Assembly: GCA_002389055.1 (NCBI GenBank)
Contig: DGNT01000177.1
Coordinates: 5,977 to 25,409, forward strand
Source of the DNA: Alcanivorax sp. UBA4485
GTDB taxonomy: Bacteria; Pseudomonadota; Gammaproteobacteria; Pseudomonadales; Alcanivoracaceae
Direction: 5' to 3'
DNA length: 19,433 nucleotides
A program made the translations under genes and the position numbers. How positions within the stretch are numbered: position 1 is the first letter of the stretch; each line of letters begins with the position of its first letter. The notes under the pieces are model-generated. The model was not told the origin of the DNA. It made no database searches and saw only the letters and a list, made by a program, of their open reading frames with translations. This document shows, in pieces, positions 7,831 through 15,100 of the stretch.

Positions 7831-7865
7831 CAGCCCATTGACGATGGAACACAAACAAAACCGAA

Positions 7866-8564
7866 TCAGACTTCCAGCCACTCGCGGCGGATCGATTCGT
7901 CGGCACGCAGTTCCTGCGGCGTGCCTTCGAACACGATCTGGCCGTGGCCCATAACCAGTACGCGATGGGAAATATCCATGGCGATGGAAAGCTTTTGCTC
8001 CACCAGCAGAATCGATACGCCGGCTTTGGCGATCTCGGAGATCAGGTCACCGATCTGCTTAACGATCAACGGCGCCAGCCCTTCGGTGGGCTCGTCGATC
8101 ATGATCAGCTCCGGATCGCCCATCAGCGTGCGGCTGATGGTGAGCATCTGCTTCTCGCCGCCGGACAACACGCCCGCCGGCGCGTCCGCGCGCTGAGCCA
8201 GGTTGGGGAACATATCCAGCATCTGCTCGACGCGCCATTTACCCGGCTTACGCGGGTTTTTGACCCCCAGCTCCAGGTTCTGGCGCACCGTCAGTGTGGG
8301 GAAGATGTCCCGATTCTCGGGCACGTACCCCAGCCCCAGACGTGAGATTTTATGGTTGGGCAGACCGGCGATTTCATTGCCGCGAAAGCGAATGGAACCG
8401 TGCGGCGGCACTTCACCCATGATCGATTTCACGGTGGTGGAGCGCCCTACCCCGTTACGCCCCAGCAGGGATACCACTTCGCCTTCCTCGAGCGAGAAAT
8501 TGACGCCGTGAAGGATGTGGCTCTTGCCGTAGTACGCGTTCAGATCCCGGACTTCGAGCATCAT
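7866..8564 (-). CDS. livF: ABC transporter ATP-binding protein LivF
   Basis: A 232-residue ATPase, the usual length for LivF, one of two cytoplasmic nucleotide-binding subunits of a HAAT importer. It shows a Walker A at 35-43, LSGGEKQ signature, Walker B LIMIDEPTEG, and a C terminus reading HGQIVFEGTP. The Walker A reads GRNGVGRST: the usually invariant lysine is arginine at position 41, read from a clear CGC codon. Similar arginine forms occur, as I recall, in some LivF-type proteins, so this may be a lineage trait rather than a dead site. The gene overlaps livG by 4 bases (ATGA), implying coupled translation, and is the last gene before the terminator. Confidence 0.95.
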   Translation of the reverse strand: MMLEVRDLNAYYGKSHILHGVNFSLEEGEVVSLLGRNGVGRSTTVKSIMGEVPPHGSIRFRGNEIAGLPNHKISRLGLGYVPENRDIFPTLTVRQNLELGVKNPRKPGKWRVEQMLDMFPNLAQRADAPAGVLSGGEKQMLTISRTLMGDPELIMIDEPTEGLAPLIVKQIGDLISEIAKAGVSILLVEQKLSIAMDISHRVLVMGHGQIVFEGTPQELRADESIRREWLEV

Positions 8565-9307
8565 GCGGCCTCCTCGCCCAGATACGCCTCTTTGACGCGC
8601 GGGTCGTTGCGGATTTCCTCCGGTGTCCCGGTGGCGACGATCTTGCCGTACACCAGCACCGAAATACGGTCGGCCAATTCAAATACCACGCCCATGTCGT
8701 GCTCGACGATCATCAGGGTGCGGCCCTCGGCCACCTGGCGGATCAGGCTGATCGCCTGGGCGGTCTCGGTGTTGCTCATCCCGGCGGTGGGCTCGTCGAG
8801 AATCACGACGTCGGCGCCGCACGCGATGGTCATGCCGATCTCCAGCGCGCGCTGGCTGGCGTAGGGCAAGGCCCCGGCCGGCACATCGCGCAACGCCTGC
8901 AGGCCGATCATCTCCAGCACTTCCTCGGCGCGCTCGTTGGCGGCCTTGATCTTACTGGCCGGCCGCCAGAACACATAGCCGGAGCCGGCGGTCTTGAAGC
9001 AGGCACAGCGCAGGTTCTCGAACACCGACAGATTGACGAACACGTTACTGACCTGGAACGAGCGGGACAGGCCGCGCTGCTGAATCTTTTCCGGCGTGAG
9101 GCCGTCAATGCGCTCACCATTCAACCGGATCTCTCCAGCCGTGGGGGCGAAGGCGCCCGAGAGCAAATTGAAAAAGGTGGATTTGCCGGCGCCGTTGGGT
9201 CCGATCACCGCGTGTATCTCGCCTTTTTCCACTTCCAGGTCGACGCCGCAGATCACCTCGGCGAGACCGAAGTTCTTGGTCAGGTCTTTAATCGACAAGG
9301 CGCTCAT
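8561..9307 (-). CDS. livG: ABC transporter ATP-binding protein LivG
   Basis: A 248-residue ATPase subunit of the HAAT importer. Walker A is GPNGAGKST at 36-44 with the normal lysine. The region RSFQVSNVF holds the Q-loop, and Walker B is VVILDEPTAG followed by the H-loop in LMIVEHDM. The signature position reads LPYASQRALEIG, close to the LPYGQQRxLEIA form usual for LivG instead of LSGGQ. MSNTETAQ after Walker B is also LivG-like. It overlaps livM by 4 bases upstream and livF by 4 bases downstream. Because LivF carries Arg in Walker A, LivG may contribute the fully canonical ATP site of the heterodimer (inference). Confidence 0.95.
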   Translation of the reverse strand: MSALSIKDLTKNFGLAEVICGVDLEVEKGEIHAVIGPNGAGKSTFFNLLSGAFAPTAGEIRLNGERIDGLTPEKIQQRGLSRSFQVSNVFVNLSVFENLRCACFKTAGSGYVFWRPASKIKAANERAEEVLEMIGLQALRDVPAGALPYASQRALEIGMTIACGADVVILDEPTAGMSNTETAQAISLIRQVAEGRTLMIVEHDMGVVFELADRISVLVYGKIVATGTPEEIRNDPRVKEAYLGEEAA

Positions 9308-10569
9308 GCGTTGTCCTCCCGAAACTTTTTACTAAAGCGCATTACCGCGACACCGCCAGCGAACATAACCAGCGCCCAGATCCAGCTCATTAGCGAGCCG
9401 GCCGCGAAATCAAGGCCGAAGAAATGCGCGAACTCGTCGTCACCATGACGCCACTGGAACAGCAGCTCGATGAACAGCACCAGACCCAGACTGATCAGGA
9501 CCACCGCCGCCGCACCGATCAGCCAGCCAGGCAAACGCTTGCCCAGCGAGCCCTCGCGGAGCGCCACCCGGAACTGTTCGATACCGCCGCCCAGACCGCG
9601 CGGGGCGAACATCACGATGGCCAGGAACACCAGGCCCACGTAGAGGATGGAGGCGTCGGTGTAGTCGCTGAGCATGGAGTTCATCAGTGACACCACAATG
9701 GCGCCGACGATGGGTCCGTAGAACACTCCGAGCCCGCCCACGGCGGCCATTAGCAACGCCAGGCCGGAGGGAATCAAACCCAGCGCTTCCGGGGTGATGA
9801 TCTCGTAGTTGACCGCCGCCATACCGCCGGCGAGACCGCCGAAGGAACCGGAGGCGATAAAGATCATGAAGCGGATGTTGCGCGGCGGGTAGCCGATGAA
9901 CTGCAGACGGTCCGGGTTATCGCGCACCGCGTTGGACATACGACCCAGCGGGGTACGGGTAAAGGCCCACATGGCGAACACCGCCAGGAAGGTCCAGAAC
10001 GCCATGAACCAGTACACGTCGGTGGCCTGGGCCAGCTCTAGACCGAACCACTGCGGGCCGACCATACGGTTGCCGTAGATGCCGGCTTCACCACCGAACA
10101 CCGAAGGGAACATCTGACCGGCGGCGGCCACCATCTCGCCCAGACCCAGGGTGATCATGGCGAAGGCGGTGCCGGCACGGCGGCAGAACGGCCAGCCGAT
10201 AATCAGGGCGACCAGGCCGCCGGCGATCATGCCCACCAGCGGCATACTGACCACCGGAATGTGCGACCAGAAACCTTCACCGGCGTAGGACGCCTCGTCG
10301 ATGGCGTTCATGGCGTGCATGGCCGCGTAGCTGCCGAGGCCGAAGAACACCGCGTGACCGAAGGACAGCATGCCCCCCTGGCCGAGCAGCATGTTGTAGG
10401 ACAGAGCGAACACGATGTTCACGGCGATCACGTTCATCAGCGTGAAGGCGGTGCCACTCTCAAGAACAAAGGGCAGAATCAGGAGCACGGCCGCGCTGAT
10501 CAACCAGGGCGATAGAGCGCGCCAGGAGAAACGATTCTGCCGCGGTGCGACTGCGGTAATGTCGTTCAT
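9304..10569 (-). CDS. livM: ABC transporter permease LivM with C-terminal extension
   Basis: A 421-residue inner-membrane permease of the HAAT importer. After a short cytoplasmic N terminus come about eight to ten hydrophobic helices; the segment NMLLGQGGMLSFGHAVFFGLGSY is the conserved LivM N-terminal motif, and RMSNAVRDNPDRLQFIGY is the coupling loop that contacts the ATPases. Typical LivM proteins end soon after the APRGL motif. Here that motif (about residue 325) is followed by roughly 95 more residues with two further hydrophobic segments (WLIGAAAVVLISLGLVLF and SWIWALVMFAGGVAVM) and a charged tail. The gene overlaps both livH and livG by 4 bases. Confidence 0.94.
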   Translation of the reverse strand: MNDITAVAPRQNRFSWRALSPWLISAAVLLILPFVLESGTAFTLMNVIAVNIVFALSYNMLLGQGGMLSFGHAVFFGLGSYAAMHAMNAIDEASYAGEGFWSHIPVVSMPLVGMIAGGLVALIIGWPFCRRAGTAFAMITLGLGEMVAAAGQMFPSVFGGEAGIYGNRMVGPQWFGLELAQATDVYWFMAFWTFLAVFAMWAFTRTPLGRMSNAVRDNPDRLQFIGYPPRNIRFMIFIASGSFGGLAGGMAAVNYEIITPEALGLIPSGLALLMAAVGGLGVFYGPIVGAIVVSLMNSMLSDYTDASILYVGLVFLAIVMFAPRGLGGGIEQFRVALREGSLGKRLPGWLIGAAAVVLISLGLVLFIELLFQWRHGDDEFAHFFGLDFAAGSLMSWIWALVMFAGGVAVMRFSKKFREDNA

Positions 10570-11507
10570 GGCTCAAGCTCTCCCATCAGGCCACGGGGGC
10601 GGAATATCAGGATCAGCACCAGCAGAATAAACGGCGTCATCGGCGCCAGACTGGCCAGGGTGATCCCGGTCACCTCACCGTAGGGATCCACGTTCATGCC
10701 GAAGGCGTTAAGAATGTCGGCGATGGAGGCGTCGATGGCGACGAAGAACGTCTGGATCAGACCGATCAACAGGGACGCGTAGAAGGCGCCGATCAGCGAG
10801 CCCATGCCGCCGACCACCACCACCACGAACACAATCGGACCCAGGGTCACCGCCATGCCCGGCTCGGTGGCCAACAGCGGGCCGCCGATCACGCCGGCCA
10901 GGCCGGCCAACGCACAACCGAAGCCGAATACGCCCATGAACAGGCGCGGCACGTTATGGCCCAGATGGCCGACCATGTTGCCGTGGGTGAGCGCGGCGCG
11001 AATCATCATGCCGACCCGGGTTTTCTTGAGCAGGAACCACAGGGCGATGAACATGAACACGGCGATCAAAATCACCACGCCACGGAAAATCGAGTAGTCG
11101 GTACCGAACAGGGTGAACAGCGGCTCACGCATGTAGTCCGGTTCGCGATAGGCCACCGCCACGGTGCCCCAGATCAGCTGCACCAATTCGTCGATCACAT
11201 AGGCGAGACCGAAGGTAAACAGCAGTTCGGCCACGTGGCCGTTTTCGTGCACACGGCGCAAGCCGAATTTTTCCACCATGGCGCCGAGGCCGCCGACCAG
11301 AATCGGGGCGAGCAACAGGGCCGGCCAAAAGCCAACCTCCATGCCCATGGTGTAAGCAAAATAGGCGCCGAGCATGTAAAAGCTGGCATGGGCAAAGTTC
11401 AATACACCCATCATCGAGAAGATGAGGGTAAGACCACTGGACAGCATGAACAGCAAAAGGCCGTATAAAATACCGTTCAGCGTCGAAAAAATAACAATTT
11501 CGAGCAT
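10566..11507 (-). CDS. livH: ABC transporter permease LivH
   Basis: A 313-residue inner-membrane permease, partner of LivM. The N terminus LNGILYGLLLFMLSSGLTLIFSMMGVLNFAH is the classic LivH opening, and GMGSLIGAFYASLLIGL and the final IFRPRGLMGE are also family marks. I chose the ATG at 11507 because GGGAG lies 8 bases before it. An earlier in-frame start at 11534 would lie in the loop of a stem-loop and add residues not found in the family. It is separated by 74 bases from the binding-protein gene upstream, with a strong hairpin between them. Confidence 0.94.
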   Translation of the reverse strand: MLEIVIFSTLNGILYGLLLFMLSSGLTLIFSMMGVLNFAHASFYMLGAYFAYTMGMEVGFWPALLLAPILVGGLGAMVEKFGLRRVHENGHVAELLFTFGLAYVIDELVQLIWGTVAVAYREPDYMREPLFTLFGTDYSIFRGVVILIAVFMFIALWFLLKKTRVGMMIRAALTHGNMVGHLGHNVPRLFMGVFGFGCALAGLAGVIGGPLLATEPGMAVTLGPIVFVVVVVGGMGSLIGAFYASLLIGLIQTFFVAIDASIADILNAFGMNVDPYGEVTGITLASLAPMTPFILLVLILIFRPRGLMGELEP

Positions 11508-11519
11508 GACGAGGCTCCC

Positions 11520-11545
11520 GGAACAGCGGCTCACGCCGCTGTTCC
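11520..11545 (-). promoter_or_regulatory. Intergenic stem-loop between binding protein and livH
   Basis: A perfect 11-bp inverted repeat, GGAACAGCGGC (11520-11530) and GCCGCTGTTCC (11535-11545), with a 4-base loop. There is no T-run after it on the minus strand, so it is not an ordinary terminator. It begins 36 bases past the binding-protein stop and ends beside the livH ribosome site. In other importer operons, hairpins at this place protect the 3' end of the binding-protein mRNA and raise its level over the permease; that role here is inference. Confidence 0.7.
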
Positions 11546-11581
11546 TACTACTTAGTCATTGGAGTTACAGAATGGCGTCGT

Positions 11582-12799
11582 TTATTTCGGGCGACGCATC
11601 CGGCAGGTGGTGGGCAGGCTTACGTCTTCACGATCGATGCGCGCCACCTTCTTGAAGTTGTAGTCGGTGCCTTCCGCGCCGTACTTCATGTTGTCCTTCA
11701 TCACGGAGATGAACATCGGCAGCTGGACCTGGTGGTCCTCGGCACGCATGACCACTTCACCGGTGGTGGTTTCAAGCGTCATGCCTTCCATCACCTTGGC
11801 GACGTCGACCGGATCGGTGCTTTCCGCTTTATCGGTGGCTTTCTTGAGCATATCCAGCATGGTGCTCAGACGCAGGTAGTAGAAGTCCCACTCGGCCTGC
11901 TCGTAGAGCTCGGTCTGACGCTTGGCCATTTCCGGATCTTCGAACTCACCGTAGTACTCGTTGATCTGGTAGATACGGTCCACGCCTTTATCACCCAGCT
12001 GGGTGACCACGCCGGAGCTGGCGCCGTAGTAGGTGTAGAACGGGGCTTCCAGACCAAACTCGGCGGCCGCTTTCACCAGCAGGGTGATGTCCTGGCCCCA
12101 GTTACCGGTGATCACCGCGTCGGCGCCGGAGGACTGGATCTTGGACACGTACGGTGTGAAGTCCTTCACTTTCGCCAGCGGGTGGAAATCGTTACCCACG
12201 ATTTCGATGTCCGGACGCTTCTCTTTCAGCATTTCCCGGGCCGCCTTGGACACCGCCTGACCGAAGCTGTAGTCCTGGTTAATCAGGTAGACCTTCTTGA
12301 TGTCTTTGTTATTGGCGATGTAATTGGTCAACGCGTTCATTTTCATATCCGCGTTGGCGTCGAAGCGGAAGTGCCAGTAGGAACAACGCTCGTTGGTGAA
12401 CGCGGGGTCCACGGCGGCGTAGTTCAGATACAGGACTTCGTCGCCAGGGTTGCGCTGGTTGTGCTTCTCAATGGCGGAGATCAACGCGGAGGCCACGGAA
12501 GAGCCGTTGCCCTGGGTCACGTAGCGAATACCGTCATCGATCGCCTTCTGCAGCTGCACCAGGCTTTCCTGCGGGTTCACTTTGTTGTCCAGGCCGACGA
12601 TTTCGAGATCCTGGCCGTTCAGGCCGCCATTGGCGTTAATGCGCTTGGCTTCGTACTTAAGGTGTTCGAAGGCGGGCTGGCCGGCGGCGGCCATGGGCCC
12701 GGTGAGCGGGTCGATCAGGGCAAGTTTCACTGTCTCGGCGCTGGCGGTACCCACCAGCAGCAGCGAGGCGGCGAGAAAGGTGAAAATGGGTTTCAACAT
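11582..12799 (-). CDS. HAAT-family ABC transporter substrate-binding protein, first gene of liv operon
   Basis: A 405-residue periplasmic binding protein with signal peptide at about 1-21 (LLLVGTASA before ETV) and the LALIDPLTGPMAAAGQ opening of LivJ/LivK-like proteins. It shares the two cysteines (NERCSYWHF and PTTCRMRRP) with the paralogue at 6346-7569 and aligns without significant gaps. I chose the ATG at 12799 since it gives a proper signal peptide and GGAGAG lies upstream; a longer frame exists but adds non-signal residues. As first gene of the minus-strand unit with livH, livM, livG and livF, it is the cognate receptor. The ligand may be an amino acid or an organic acid: the neighbourhood of acyl-CoA enzymes favours an acid, without proof. 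Confidence 0.94.
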   Translation of the reverse strand: MLKPIFTFLAASLLLVGTASAETVKLALIDPLTGPMAAAGQPAFEHLKYEAKRINANGGLNGQDLEIVGLDNKVNPQESLVQLQKAIDDGIRYVTQGNGSSVASALISAIEKHNQRNPGDEVLYLNYAAVDPAFTNERCSYWHFRFDANADMKMNALTNYIANNKDIKKVYLINQDYSFGQAVSKAAREMLKEKRPDIEIVGNDFHPLAKVKDFTPYVSKIQSSGADAVITGNWGQDITLLVKAAAEFGLEAPFYTYYGASSGVVTQLGDKGVDRIYQINEYYGEFEDPEMAKRQTELYEQAEWDFYYLRLSTMLDMLKKATDKAESTDPVDVAKVMEGMTLETTTGEVVMRAEDHQVQLPMFISVMKDNMKYGAEGTDYNFKKVARIDREDVSLPTTCRMRRPK

Positions 12800-12850
12800 G
12801 ACGCTCTCCACGGTTGTTGTTTTTCTGCCGATTGTCCGGCATCTCGCTGT

Positions 12851-12876
12851 CGTTCCCGGCAACATTGCCCGGAACG
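12851..12876. promoter_or_regulatory. Inverted repeat in leader of liv operon
   Basis: CGTTCCCGGCAA (12851-12862) and TTGCCCGGAACG (12865-12876) form 12-base arms with a single mismatch and a 2-base centre. It lies 52-77 bases upstream of the binding-protein start, so it could be a protein operator or a hairpin in the mRNA leader. Confidence 0.45.
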
Positions 12877-12958
12877 CAACAATCTTTTTTGTTTACTCTG
12901 TTTTTTATGCGTATTCCCGGCGCCGTTTTACGGTCCCATCGACGCTCTTCTGGTGAAT

Positions 12959-12978
12959 CACATACTTGGTAGTATGTG
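12959..12978. promoter_or_regulatory. Perfect 8-bp dyad, candidate operator
   Basis: CACATACT (12959-12966), TGGT, AGTATGTG (12971-12978): perfect arms with a 4-base spacer, the size expected for a dimeric TetR or GntR type regulator. It covers the proposed -10 box of the liv operon, which would make it a repressor site. The regulator is not identified. Confidence 0.5.
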
Positions 12979-13000
12979 CGCACAAAAATATTTCTGTCCA
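12971..13000 (-). promoter_or_regulatory. Candidate sigma-70 promoter of liv operon
   Basis: On the minus strand TGGACA (13000-12995) and CATACT (12976-12971) stand 18 bases apart, matching 5/6 and 4/6 of the consensus. The start would fall near 12964, leaving a leader of about 165 bases that includes the inverted repeat at 12851-12876. Confidence 0.35.
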
Positions 13001-13327
13001 GCCTGCTTATTTAAATCTTTCGGGCCTGTCAGCGGTTCGAAATAGGTCAACAAAGCTATCCTATGTGCCGCTGAAAGCCCCTGAATTCAGTGCTTTGAGC
13101 ATGAACGGAATAAAACCGGTGAACAATCCCCCGGCGCGCATCCCGGTCCGGGGGCCGGCAAAAAAAAGCGTGTCATGGCCGGATACGCCCCGTACACGGT
13201 GATTAGCGCCTAAAGTAGCGAAACAATTTCACACAGTTTGTCCAAAGGGCGCCTTCAAGCCACCCAAAAGCCCTGTTATTTCACCGGTTTTGTTTCCCTT
13301 TTCTGAACAAATCACGCTTTGCCCAAG

Positions 13328-13350
13328 TGTTACTGTTACCTCAAGTAACA
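13328..13350. promoter_or_regulatory. TGTTAC dyad upstream of acyl-CoA synthetase promoter
   Basis: Two tandem TGTTAC (13328-13333 and 13334-13339) are followed after CTCAA by the inverted copy GTAACA (13345-13350). The dyad ends 28 bases before the proposed -35 box, a place usual for an activator. Confidence 0.4.
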
Positions 13351-13378
13351 CCGCGAATGTCGCCGCGTGAACGCCGCC

Positions 13379-13407
13379 TTGACCCCCCTGGTCCCGCCCG
13401 GTATGAA
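13379..13407 (+). promoter_or_regulatory. Candidate sigma-70 promoter of acyl-CoA synthetase operon
   Basis: TTGACC (13379-13384, 5/6) and TATGAA (13402-13407, 4/6) are separated by exactly 17 bases. The transcript would begin near 13414, giving a leader of about 55 bases before the ATG. Confidence 0.45.
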
Positions 13408-13468
13408 TTGCACGGCCTTATTTCAAAACATGCGTTCAAAATAACTATCGCGCTCGGGAGAACTCTAG

Positions 13469-15100
13469 ATGCTTAAAGGGCTGATGATGGATGCGCCCCT
13501 GTCGTTGATCGACGTACTGGATTACGGCGCCCGCATTCACCGCAAGGCGGAAATCGTATCGGTCACCGTGGAGGGCGGCCTGCACCGCCAAAGCTACGCG
13601 CAGACCCTGCAGCGGGTGGCGCGTCTGGCTCACGGCCTGGTAGCGCTGGGCGTCAAACCCGGCGACCGGGTCGCCACCCTGGCCTGGAACGGCTACCGCC
13701 ACCTGGAACTTTATTACGCCATCGCCGGTATCGGCGCGGTCTGCCATACCATCAACCCGCGCCTGCCGGCGGAGCAGATGGCCTATATCGTCAACCACGC
13801 GGACGACAGCCTGCTGTTCTTCGACACCACCTTCGCGCCGCTGGTGTCCGGCCTGCGCGACCAGTTCCCGGAACACACCCGCTATGTGGCGATGACCGAC
13901 CGCGCGCATATGCCCGACGGCCAGGACCTGCTCTGCTACGAGGCACTGCTGGAAGATCAGCCGGACCACTACGACTGGCCGGAGCTGGACGAAAACACCG
14001 CCTGCGCGCTGTGCTATACCTCCGGTACCACCGGCGCCCCCAAGGGCGCGCTCTATTCGCACCGCTCCTGCCTGCTGCAGGCGATGTTCACCATGGTCTG
14101 CGCCAGCGGCTCCTTCCCGGTGGGCGACCGGGTGCTGCCGGTGGTGCCGATGTTCCACGTCAACGCCTGGGGGCTGCCCTACATGGCGCCGCTGGCCGGG
14201 GCGTCGCTGATCATGCCGGGCCCGGCCTTGGACGGCGACAGCCTGTTCCGGCTGATGGACGAAGAGAACGTGGACTCCGCCTGGGGCGTACCCACCGTAT
14301 GGCTCGGCCTGCTCGCCGAGATCAAGCGCCACGGGCGTAAACCCGGCGCGCTCAAGCGCGTGTCGATCGGCGGCTCGGCGGCGCCGCGCAGCATGGTGCG
14401 CGCCTTTGAACAGGACTATCAGGTGGACGTGATGCAGGGCTGGGGCATGACCGAAATGAACCCCACCGGCACCATGAGCACGCTCACCGAAGGCCAGGCG
14501 GACCTGCCCCTGGAAGAGCGCATTGAACTGAAAACCACCCAGGGCCGGCAGCTGTTCGGCGTACGCATGAAGCTGGTCGACGACGACGGCAACGAAGTGC
14601 CCCAGGACGGTGAAGCCGTGGGCGAACTGCTGGTGAAGGGCCCCACGGTGATCCGCGCCTACTTCAACAACGACGAGGCGAGCGCCAAGGCGTTCGACAA
14701 GGACGGCTGGTTCGCCACCGGCGACATGGCGAAGCTGACGCCGGACGGCGTACTGTACATCGTCGACCGCGCCAAGGACCTGATCAAATCCGGCGGCGAG
14801 TGGATCAGCTCCATTGATCTGGAAAACCTGGCCGCCGCCCACCCGGACGTGCAGGAATGCGCGGTGATCGGCGTGCCGCACCCGAAATGGGACGAGCGGC
14901 CGCTGCTGATCGTGGTACTCCACGCCGAGGCGGCGCGGGACAAGCAGGCGCTGCTGGACCACATGGCCGCCACCATCGCCAAATGGCAGCTGCCCGACGA
15001 CGTGATCTACGTGGACGAGCTGCCGCATACCGCCACCGGCAAGGTGTCCAAGCGCCACCTGCGCGAGGACTACATGGACTACCTGGGGAACGCCCAATGA
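13469..15100 (+). CDS. AlkK-like medium/long-chain acyl-CoA synthetase
   Basis: A 543-residue AMP-forming acyl-CoA ligase that activates a carboxylic acid with ATP and CoA. Motifs in order: HTINPRLPAEQ, P-loop YTSGTTGAPKG at about 183-193, VPMFHVNAWGLP, GWGMTEMNP, GWFATGDMAKL, the hinge VDRAKDLIKSGGEWIS, and Lys525 in TGKVSK at the C terminus. The opening MLKGLMMDAPLSLIDVLDYGARIH and these motifs are those of AlkK, the acyl-CoA synthetase of the OCT-plasmid alkane pathway, and its relatives. There is no signal peptide, so it acts in the cytoplasm. GGGAG lies 8 bases before the ATG. Its stop overlaps the start of the hydrolase by 4 bases, so the two are coupled. Chain length or ring preference is unknown. 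Confidence 0.95.
   Translation: MLKGLMMDAPLSLIDVLDYGARIHRKAEIVSVTVEGGLHRQSYAQTLQRVARLAHGLVALGVKPGDRVATLAWNGYRHLELYYAIAGIGAVCHTINPRLPAEQMAYIVNHADDSLLFFDTTFAPLVSGLRDQFPEHTRYVAMTDRAHMPDGQDLLCYEALLEDQPDHYDWPELDENTACALCYTSGTTGAPKGALYSHRSCLLQAMFTMVCASGSFPVGDRVLPVVPMFHVNAWGLPYMAPLAGASLIMPGPALDGDSLFRLMDEENVDSAWGVPTVWLGLLAEIKRHGRKPGALKRVSIGGSAAPRSMVRAFEQDYQVDVMQGWGMTEMNPTGTMSTLTEGQADLPLEERIELKTTQGRQLFGVRMKLVDDDGNEVPQDGEAVGELLVKGPTVIRAYFNNDEASAKAFDKDGWFATGDMAKLTPDGVLYIVDRAKDLIKSGGEWISSIDLENLAAAHPDVQECAVIGVPHPKWDERPLLIVVLHAEAARDKQALLDHMAATIAKWQLPDDVIYVDELPHTATGKVSKRHLREDYMDYLGNAQ

Larger units (their letters stand above)
12800..13468. other. Large intergenic region between divergent liv operon and acyl-CoA synthetase
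   Basis: About 670 bases with no credible gene, more AT-rich than its surroundings. Besides the promoters and dyads listed separately, it contains the 10-base palindrome CTGAATTCAG at 13081-13090 and a GC-rich dyad CCCCCGG (13128-13134) / CCGGGGG (13148-13154) followed by eight A at 13160-13167. Short open frames here have no ribosome site and protein composition unlike real genes. Length and number of dyads suggest several regulator sites or an unrecognised small RNA; I cannot choose. Confidence 0.6.

Noticed and set aside
13128..13167. GC-rich dyad followed by eight A, considered as a terminator
   Set aside because: On the plus strand the run is A, not T; on the minus strand the T-run comes before the stem. 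Neither orientation gives an intrinsic terminator.
12966..13202. 78-residue plus-strand open frame in the large intergenic region
   Set aside because: No ribosome site, no similarity I recognise, and it runs across the inverted repeats; more likely chance.
13222..13236. AACAATTTCACACAG, identical to the E. coli lac leader beside the lac operator (also part of common cloning vectors)
   Set aside because: The match stops on both sides and the flanks are not lac or vector sequence, so I regard it as chance, not contamination or a LacI site.
13390..13415. Possible sigma-54 promoter (CGGTATGAATTGCACGG) before the acyl-CoA synthetase
   Set aside because: The GG and GC doublets are 8, not 10, bases apart, so it fails the -24/-12 rule; a sigma-70 reading fits better.
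13445..15097. Another 550-residue minus-strand open frame opposite the acyl-CoA synthetase
   Set aside because: Same shadow-frame composition; the plus strand carries all acyl-CoA synthetase motifs.
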